5,222 bases of DNA from Planctomycetota bacterium. Its GTDB lineage: Bacteria > Planctomycetota > Planctomycetia > Planctomycetales > Planctomycetaceae. Below are positions 1-5,222 of this stretch, piece after piece. The stretch's first letter is position 1, and every line of letters starts with the position of its first letter. The notes beneath the pieces were generated by a model. That model saw only the letters and a program-made list of their open reading frames with translations. It searched no databases and was not told the DNA's origin. The position numbers and the translations under genes are program-made. The stretch covers positions 1 through 5,222 of the forward strand of contig QWOR01000066.1 in NCBI GenBank assembly GCA_003669575.1, read 5' to 3'.

Positions 1-761
1 CGAGCGACCTCTCCCGCGCCGCTGATCTGCTCCGCCACAGCTGTCCAGTATTCGCGATTCTCATACGGCAACTGGTGCCCGCTGCTGGCACTGACGCATT
101 CCACAGCGGCCACGTCGCCCAGCAGGGCAAACGACCGGAGATAGAGCGAGGAATTCATATCGGGAGAAAAGCGGGCCTGACCGACCGCGTGGCACAGCTG
201 TCGGAACTCTTCCCAGTCACTACGCTGAGCGGTGGCGACTAGCTGGCCGGACAGGAGTATCGGGTCATACAGACTATTGAGATGTGATTGCTGCAGTTCA
301 TTTTCAAAGGTTGCCCAATCGCCCGTCTTCTGAGCCTCAAGCACCATCCCCAGATGTCGCAGCCCCGGGTCATGTATTCCGTACCGTTTCGCCAGTTCCA
401 ATCCCTCAGCCACCTCGCCACGGTACATGAGACGCAGCACGCCAATCATCTTTCGCATCGCCCGTGCCGAAGCGGATGGATGCAGAAATGTCAGCACCGC
501 GGACAGCCAGCTCGCCAGTGAGAGACGGCGTTGCTGCATAAGAAACATCGTCCCATGCTGCAACCACATGGGCAGCATGATCAGCAAGGCCCAGGGGCCA
601 ACGGCGTAATACCCGGCACGATCAGGACGCCAAAGCCACACGCTCCCGAGCAGCCCCAAGACAGCAACGATTTTAATGACCCAAAGCTGCGCCGGCCGCA
701 TGACCAGGAGCCAGACGCAATTCACCAGAATCAGCGTGATACACAGATCATTCAGGTCCAT
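1..761 (-). CDS. Membrane protein, probable N-terminal part of a rhomboid-family intramembrane serine protease (3' truncated by window edge)
   Basis: The frame stays open from an ATG at 759-761 to the left edge, giving 253 codons with no stop. An AGGA ribosome-binding site lies six bases upstream (768-771). The protein starts MDLNDLCITLILVN and has hydrophobic segments at about residues 6-21, 27-44 and 52-68, with PDRAGYYAVGPWALL leading into the third. A soluble helical region follows from about residue 76 (QQRRLSLASWL, FLHPSASARAM), with TPR-like helix pairs around 110-220 such as YRGEVAEGLELAKRYG and KTGDWATFENEL. From memory, this order of an MDLN start, early membrane helices, a QQRR segment, a LHP motif and helical repeats resembles the N-terminal extension of long rhomboid proteases in planctomycetes and cyanobacteria. 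The catalytic GxSG and His motifs would lie beyond the window, so proteolytic function is inference. It could instead be a TPR membrane protein without a protease domain. The gene lies downstream of a terminator and is probably transcribed separately. Confidence 0.72.
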   Translation of the reverse strand, partial: MDLNDLCITLILVNCVWLLVMRPAQLWVIKIVAVLGLLGSVWLWRPDRAGYYAVGPWALLIMLPMWLQHGTMFLMQQRRLSLASWLSAVLTFLHPSASARAMRKMIGVLRLMYRGEVAEGLELAKRYGIHDPGLRHLGMVLEAQKTGDWATFENELQQSHLNSLYDPILLSGQLVATAQRSDWEEFRQLCHAVGQARFSPDMNSSLYLRSFALLGDVAAVECVSASSGHQLPYENREYWTAVAEQISGAGEVA

Positions 762-895
762 GCACGATCCTGACCGGAACGATTCCGTCCGTGAACCGGG
801 GAAAACGAACTCCCGATCGACCCAGGGAAGGTGCCCCATGAACAGCAGACTGTTTGTCCTGACATGGCACTTGGCTTTCACATTCACCACAACGC

Positions 896-928
896 AAAAA
901 AGCCCAGTGGCCGAAACCACTGGGCTTT
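896..928 (-). terminator. Intrinsic (Rho-independent) terminator of the TIM-barrel gene
   Basis: A perfect 10-bp inverted repeat pairs AGCCCAGTGG (901-910) with CCACTGGGCT (917-926) around the six-base loop CCGAAA. Read on the minus strand, the stem is followed at once by a run of six T residues (plus-strand A 896-901). The hairpin begins about 13 bases after the TAA stop of the minus-strand gene ending at 942, the expected place for its terminator. The A-T flanks can extend the stem by two pairs (899-900 with 927-928). Confidence 0.92.
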
Positions 929-941
929 CGGAATCGATAAA

Positions 942-1994
<1,053 letters not shown>

Positions 1995-2000
1995 GGATGC

Positions 2001-2006
2001 ACCTTC
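2001..2006 (-). promoter_or_regulatory. Ribosome-binding site that decides the start of the TIM-barrel gene
   Basis: Read on the minus strand this is GAAGGT, with the GAAGG core seven bases before the ATG at 1992-1994. It supports the 350-residue form over the 420-residue reading that begins at 2204. Confidence 0.6.
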
Positions 2007-2265
2007 AGCGGAGAACGCAATCTGCCGGAAATTCAGACGGCAAAAACCAGCACGAAAACCAAGGCGTGCCAGAGACTGGCTTACTGTACCGAAGTTATCG
2101 CTGGCAGACAAAGGACCGCAGCTGGCTGCCTGCGAGGGAAGATGTCCCCGTGAATGGACCTTCGGGCTCTCTGATCCGACTGGGCCAATCAACTGCTGCA
2201 CCACGACGAGTCCGATTCACAAACTCGGGCGCCCATGTGGAATCAAGAACAGCTCGCCCTCGCCG

Positions 2266-2300
2266 TTTTATAAAAATCGAGTTATGTTATTGATTAGATT
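2266..2300 (+). promoter_or_regulatory. AT-rich patch, weak promoter candidate for the gene at 2349
   Basis: This is the most AT-rich stretch of the window. It contains TATAAA (2269-2274) and TATGTT (2283-2288), each similar to a -10 box, and lies about 50-80 bases before the start codon. No good -35 element stands 16-18 bases upstream of either, so the exact promoter cannot be fixed from sequence alone. The patch could equally serve the divergent gene. Confidence 0.28.
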
Positions 2301-2336
2301 CAGATCTGGTGACTGTACGAACAGCCCCTCTCTCTC

Positions 2337-2344
2337 AAGGTGGA
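2337..2344 (+). promoter_or_regulatory. Strong ribosome-binding site before the interrupted membrane-protein gene
   Basis: AAGGTGGA ends four bases before the ATG at 2349-2351, and its AAGG core is eight bases away. It marks 2349 as the original start. The ATG at 2544, downstream of the in-frame TGA, has no purine-rich site before it. Confidence 0.65.
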
Positions 2345-2348
2345 AGCT

Positions 2349-3023
2349 ATGGCTCGGAACGACGACGAGTTCGAAGATGATCGCGACATGGGCGAAGAGA
2401 CCAGCAAGCCACGGCGGAGAAGGGCCGAGCCTACCGGTGGGACAAACTGAGGCAAGATTCTGCTGATCCTGTTTGGAGTTGGCCTGGTCAGTCTTCTCCT
2501 GTGCTGCGGCGGGTTTTATTACTTTGCCCGGAATGCGTTCGACATGACGCAGGAACCTGCCAAGATCGCCGCCATGCAGAAGGAGATCATCGAGATTGAT
2601 CTTCCGCCCGATGTTCAACCCGCCATGGGCATGAACATGAATCTGGGCGTCATGAAAATGAAGATGGTGATGTACAGTCCCGAAGCGGGAACATCACTGA
2701 TGTTGATGCAGATGCAACTGGCAGGACAGACCAAAGAACAGATGCAGGCAGCTTTCAATCAGCAGGCTGGTCAGCAGCAGAACAACAGAAACTTCCGGCA
2801 GGAATCGGCAGAGACCAAGACGGTCAAAGTGGATGGTCAGGACACCGATTTCATGTTCGCCAAGGGAACGCTGAATCCCCCCAATGGAGCGGCGAAGCCC
2901 GTGCGGATGGTGACCGGGATGTTCCCCTCGAAAGACGGGATGGGGTTCATTCAATACTCCATCGATGAAGAGAAATATGACGAGGCAGCTGTGATTAAGA
3001 CTCTGGAGTCGATTCACAAGTAG
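2349..3023 (+). pseudogene. Single-pass membrane-anchored protein interrupted by an in-frame TGA (codon 34)
   Basis: One reading frame runs from an ATG with a strong ribosome-binding site to TAG at 3021-3023, broken only by TGA at 2448-2450. Reading through it gives 224 positions: an acidic then polybasic cytoplasmic tail (MARNDDEFEDDRDMGEE, then KPRRRRAEP), the TGA, a membrane helix at about residues 35-59 (GKILLILFGVGLVSLLLCCG), and a soluble domain. The basic residues before the helix predict the N-terminus inside and the C-terminal domain outside the membrane. The two halves fit together without a frame change, so a single substitution is the simplest cause: TGG to TGA (Trp at the membrane edge) or CGA to TGA. 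A sequencing error or readthrough is also possible. No standard start codon lies between the TGA and 2544, so a restart there would lose the membrane anchor. The layout resembles small planctomycete membrane proteins of unknown function; I cannot name a family. Confidence 0.72.
2544..3023 (+). CDS. Intact soluble domain of the interrupted gene: methionine-rich protein of unknown function
   Basis: This is the 159-residue stretch downstream of the TGA that has its own ATG, and it is what a gene caller would probably report. It has 17 methionines, clustered at residues 28-69: PAMGMNMNLGVMKMKMVMYS, then SLMLMQMQLAG. Their alternating spacing suggests two beta-strands with Met on one face. A Gln/Asn-rich linker follows (FNQQAGQQQNNRNF), then probable beta-strands (KTVKVDGQDTDFMFAKG, PVRMVTGMFPSKDGMGFIQY) and a C-terminal helix ending ESIHK. 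The sequence is coherent and not decayed, so any interruption upstream is recent or artefactual. I do not recognise the function. The ATG lacks a ribosome-binding site, so separate translation from here is doubtful. Confidence 0.45.
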   Translation: MTQEPAKIAAMQKEIIEIDLPPDVQPAMGMNMNLGVMKMKMVMYSPEAGTSLMLMQMQLAGQTKEQMQAAFNQQAGQQQNNRNFRQESAETKTVKVDGQDTDFMFAKGTLNPPNGAAKPVRMVTGMFPSKDGMGFIQYSIDEEKYDEAAVIKTLESIHK

Positions 3024-3039
3024 TCGGTGAGATTACAGG

Positions 3040-3083
3040 CGTCCTCTTCCGGAGCAGGTCTCTGGAAGGGGACGTTTTTATTT
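3040..3083 (+). terminator. Intrinsic terminator after the membrane-protein gene
   Basis: CGTCCTCTTCCGGA (3040-3053) pairs with TCTGGAAGGGGACG (3061-3074) in a 14-bp stem with two G-U wobbles and a seven-base loop. TTTTTATTT follows at 3075-3083. It begins 17 bases after the TAG stop. An intact terminator suggests that the upstream gene is, or recently was, a working transcription unit. Confidence 0.9.
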
Positions 3084-3371
3084 GTGCTCTGGTGTCTGTG
3101 AGAGGGAAAAAGCCTGATCGCTTACACGTAGCCCCGCAACTTTGCATCAGTCCCCATAAGTTGTTAGTCGTCCGTGTTTGACCGAATCACGACCCAGTCC
3201 GGCAAATCAGGGCTCTCACTCGACGTGTGATGTCTTCTGGAAAGACTGGTCACCAAGGATAGTCTGGGGCATCGCCAATGCTTTTCATGAATGCTTCGGG
3301 CGACAGAAAGTCTGTACCATTGGTCTGACGCTGTGCCGCTCGAGAGGCTTTTCCAACCACGGGTTAATTCG
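3084..3371. other. Intergenic region upstream of the DJ-1/PfpI gene (no gene recognised)
   Basis: These 288 bases hold no coding frame I can support on either strand. The short open frames seen have no domain features. TTGACC (3178-3183) resembles a -35 box but has no good -10 partner. AGACT and AGTCT (in about 3244-3266) could form a weak five-pair hairpin with no T-run. The sequence probably carries the promoter and leader of the gene at 3372. Confidence 0.5.
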
Positions 3372-3947
3372 ATGTCCCACAAAGTACTCATCATCGTCGG
3401 CGATGCCACGGAAACCGTCGACACGCTCTATCCCTACTACCGACTTCAGGAGGGTGGATACACCCCCGTGGTCGCTGCACCCGAGAAGCGGGTGTACCAG
3501 ATGGTGATGCACGAGGTTCGCCCCGGCTGGACGATCACTCGCGAGTGGGAGGGCTACCAGATCAAGGCCGATCTCGCGTTCAGTGAAGTTCGCGAGGAGG
3601 ACTATCTGGGGATCTTCTTCAGTGGGGGACGTGCCCCCGAATACATCCGGTACGATACCGATCTCGTCCGGATTACCAAGCACTTCTTCGACACCAATAA
3701 GCCGGTTGCCAGTGTCTGCCACGGCGTGGAGATCCCCGCCTATGCGGGGTGCGTTACCGGCCGCCAAATGGCGACTGTCCCGAAATGCCGGTTCGACCTT
3801 GAGATCTGCGGAGGCACCTTTGTCGACGCACCGTGTGTGGTCGACGGGAATCTGGTCAGCGGCCGGACCTTTCACGATCACGGCTACTACATGGGGCCCT
3901 GGATTAAGCTGCTGGATGCCGCTCGCGATCAGGCGTCGGGGCGGTAA
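3372..3947 (+). CDS. DJ-1/PfpI family protein (class I glutamine amidotransferase-like fold)
   Basis: The product is 191 residues, ends in TAA, and spans a whole DJ-1/PfpI domain. It opens with the first strand KVLIIVGDATETVDT; E14 is the likely conserved acid near the active site. SGGRAPEYIR (84-93) follows, then the nucleophile elbow SVCHGVE with Cys116 followed by His117. The last part, VVDGNLVSGRTFHDHG (156-171), is typical of the family. Members act as glyoxalases or deglycases, cysteine peptidases, chaperones or redox sensors, and sequence alone does not say which. Five cysteines lie within 40 residues (116, 127, 139, 146, 155). ATG 3372 is chosen because the fold begins there. An in-frame ATG at 3291 would add 27 residues outside the fold. 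No clear ribosome-binding site precedes 3372, so the start is slightly uncertain. It faces the next gene end to end with a 12-base gap. Confidence 0.93.
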   Translation: MSHKVLIIVGDATETVDTLYPYYRLQEGGYTPVVAAPEKRVYQMVMHEVRPGWTITREWEGYQIKADLAFSEVREEDYLGIFFSGGRAPEYIRYDTDLVRITKHFFDTNKPVASVCHGVEIPAYAGCVTGRQMATVPKCRFDLEICGGTFVDAPCVVDGNLVSGRTFHDHGYYMGPWIKLLDAARDQASGR

Positions 3948-3959
3948 CCTGGACCGCGA

Positions 3960-4604
3960 CTACTTCACCGCCAGCTCGATGTTGGTGATTTCCATGATAA
4001 ACCGCCCGATCAATCGGGTGGCGATATCCCAGTTCTCCTCTCGGAGACGCTTTGACTCTTTGGGGGGCTGGAAGCTGTGGTCCCCTTCTTTCATCCATTT
4101 AAACTGGACACTGGGCGAGAAGGCGTAGCTGGCGACTTCGCCCTTATCGCCGAAGGTATCCCACTCGCCCTGCACGACGATTGTCGGTGTCTGAATCGTG
4201 TCGAGCGGTTCGACGCGATACTGGTCGGGTTTGCCCGTGGCGTGAAACGGAAAGCCCAGACAGACGACGCCCTGAACATGACACTCGTCTGCAACTGTGG
4301 CTGCTGTGCGGCCCCCCTGCGACTTGCCACCGACGAAGAGCTTTTCCGAGCCCAGCTGTTTGATGACCTGGCGCCAGGTGTCGAGCAGTACTTGCTCGCT
4401 GTCCGTGGAACGGCGGCGGCCTGTCGTGTTCCGGTCCGACATATAGGGGAAGTCGAAGCGCGCGACACGCAGACCGATTTCGCCGAGTGACTTGGCGAAG
4501 TAGGACAGGAACTCGACCTGATAACTCTGACCCGAAGCAGGGGCCAGTGCGATGGTGAGGGGAGCCCGCTTGGGGCCATCGAATTCGAGTTTCACCTCGG
4601 GCAT
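3960..4604 (-). CDS. Alpha/beta hydrolase family protein (small KANL3/TEX30-like type)
   Basis: The product is 214 residues, ends in TAG, and is probably a cytoplasmic serine hydrolase of unknown substrate. Family marks in order are RVARFDFPYM (46-55), the nucleophile elbow VGGKSQGGRTAA with Ser95, GVVCLGFPFHATGKP (112-125), VVQGEWDTFG with Asp149, and EGDHSFQP with His176. Ser95, Asp149 and His176 form a complete catalytic triad in the usual order. The size equals that of the compact bacterial family related to KANL3/TEX30, with no lid domain. One departure is that the strand-end motif, usually AHGAG in this family, reads APASG here (21-25), so the oxyanion-hole region may differ. The start at 4602-4604 begins the domain (MPEVKLEFDG), but the ribosome-binding site is weak. 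No terminator is visible in the 12 bases shared with the converging gene. Confidence 0.9.
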   Translation of the reverse strand: MPEVKLEFDGPKRAPLTIALAPASGQSYQVEFLSYFAKSLGEIGLRVARFDFPYMSDRNTTGRRRSTDSEQVLLDTWRQVIKQLGSEKLFVGGKSQGGRTAATVADECHVQGVVCLGFPFHATGKPDQYRVEPLDTIQTPTIVVQGEWDTFGDKGEVASYAFSPSVQFKWMKEGDHSFQPPKESKRLREENWDIATRLIGRFIMEITNIELAVK

Positions 4605-4724
4605 GGATCGGTCTCAGCGTGGACGAAGAACTGGGCGAGCCAGTCTGGTCCCCCCGAACCCGCAGTTTAGCAGTCCGCCGATGAACCCGTTAGCGGTGGG
4701 GCAGTCGGATCAGCCCATAGAGAA

Positions 4725-5222
4725 TTACGCACTCACTCGCATGCCGAGCAGCTGTTCTGTCACGGAGAGTACCAGCTCCGAGTCGATCTCATGGCGATCG
4801 TCTGCCTGAGCCGCCAGCAGCAGAGCGCGACACAAGCGGTTAATCTGTCGCGGCACGCCCCCGGAAATCCGGGCAATCAACTGCACGGCATCCCGCGTGA
4901 ACTCGGGGGTTGTGATCATTCCGCGGTCGAGTGAAAACTCAACGTAGGACTGAGTCTCATCCAGCGAGAGTACCGACAGTTCAATTCGCAGACTGGAGTA
5001 CTCACTCAATGTTTTCAGCAGCGCGGTCTGTTCCTCGGGGCGGGATGCAAACAGCATCACGATGCCCCGCGAATGAGGCGAATACAGCAGCTGCTCCAGA
5101 AGTGATAACGCCCCCGGACGCAGACGATTGGCGTGATCAAACAACAGCACCCAGGGCTGTTGAACGCGGGCTGCGGAGGCAATGATCTGTTCGACCTGAT
5201 CCCAAAGTTCGTGGGGATCGGC
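4725..5222 (-). CDS. ExeA/GspA-like AAA ATPase, C-terminal part (5' truncated by window edge)
   Basis: The frame is open from the right edge to TAA at 4725-4727, giving 165 residues; the N-terminus and Walker A lie outside. A GTG at 5148-5150 is an internal valine, because recognisable sequence (ELWDQVEQIIASAARVQQPW) continues upstream of it. In the visible part, the Walker B strand is VLLFDHANRLRP (residues 25-36), a sensor-1-like strand is IVMLFASRPEE (54-64), RIELSVLSLDETQSYVEF (79-96) is the usual ExeA-type turn, and ISGGVPRQINRLCRALLLAA (119-138) is the sensor-2 region with Arg125. The chain ends soon after the helical lid (LVLSVTEQLLGMRVSA), with no C-terminal peptidoglycan-binding domain. 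Relatives power or regulate type II secretion assembly or transposition; no partner gene is visible here. The usual Walker B glutamate is His (DH instead of DE), so ATP hydrolysis may be altered. Confidence 0.82.
   Translation of the reverse strand, partial: ADPHELWDQVEQIIASAARVQQPWVLLFDHANRLRPGALSLLEQLLYSPHSRGIVMLFASRPEEQTALLKTLSEYSSLRIELSVLSLDETQSYVEFSLDRGMITTPEFTRDAVQLIARISGGVPRQINRLCRALLLAAQADDRHEIDSELVLSVTEQLLGMRVSA

Larger units (their letters stand above)
1995..2348. other. Divergent intergenic region (no gene recognised)
   Basis: This 354-base stretch separates the minus-strand TIM-barrel gene from the plus-strand membrane-protein gene and should carry both promoters. Open frames cross it on both strands, but none has a recognisable domain or a better start than the ones chosen. 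Most of it has the same G+C as the genes; an AT-rich patch lies at about 2266-2300. I see no tRNA, riboswitch or clear operator. Confidence 0.6.

Noticed and set aside
239..521. Short open frames on both strands within the left-edge gene
   Set aside because: They are out of frame with the 253-codon minus-strand gene, which has a ribosome-binding site and coherent membrane and helical segments.
1995..2204. A 70-residue N-terminal extension of the TIM-barrel protein (possible signal sequence)
   Set aside because: It has no hydrophobic core or twin-arginine motif and no fold similarity, and a better-placed start with a ribosome-binding site lies at 1994.
2448..2450. The in-frame TGA as a selenocysteine codon
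   Set aside because: It sits in a disordered tail at a membrane boundary with no redox motif, and I see no convincing SECIS-like hairpin directly downstream.
2268..2618. A 116-codon minus-strand open frame opposite the start of the interrupted membrane-protein gene
   Set aside because: It is antisense to a frame with a strong ribosome-binding site and a membrane helix, and has no recognisable features of its own.
3178..3206. TTGACC as a -35 promoter box for the DJ-1/PfpI gene
   Set aside because: No acceptable -10 sequence stands 16-18 bases downstream.
3941..3957. A GCGGT/ACCGC hairpin at the convergent gene ends as a two-way terminator
   Set aside because: The stem is only five pairs, overlaps the stop codon, and has no T-run on either strand.

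Overview
The window looks like ordinary chromosomal DNA from a planctomycete. The evidence is the moderately high G+C and the protein types. These are a 350-residue TIM-barrel protein that matches, from memory, a conserved planctomycete sugar isomerase/epimerase-like family; a small membrane-anchored protein with a charged N-terminal tail; a DJ-1/PfpI protein of a subtype I associate with this phylum; and a probable rhomboid protease with a long N-terminal extension. No database search was possible, so the taxonomic call is inference.

Layout, left to right. Positions 1-761 (minus) hold the first 253 codons of a membrane protein that runs off the left edge; its pattern fits the N-terminal region of a rhomboid-family intramembrane protease. 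A strong intrinsic terminator (896-928, minus) closes the TIM-barrel gene at 942-1994 (minus). A 354-base divergent intergenic region follows. At 2349-3023 (plus) lies a gene for a single-pass membrane protein with a methionine-rich outer domain, interrupted by an in-frame TGA at codon 34, just before the membrane segment; a strong terminator (3040-3083) follows it. After 288 bases with no recognisable gene comes a DJ-1/PfpI-family gene (3372-3947, plus). It converges, with a 12-base gap, on a small alpha/beta-hydrolase gene (3960-4604, minus). The right edge holds the C-terminal 165 residues of an ExeA/GspA-like AAA ATPase (4725-5222, minus) with an unusual Walker B motif.

The genes do not form an operon. 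Strands switch repeatedly, two units have their own intrinsic terminators, and no shared pathway is evident. I see no mobile element, tRNA, rRNA or CRISPR array, and no convincing new multi-gene system. The observations most worth checking are the in-frame TGA at 2448-2450, the Walker B substitution in the AAA protein, and the loss of the usual HGAG-type motif in the alpha/beta hydrolase.
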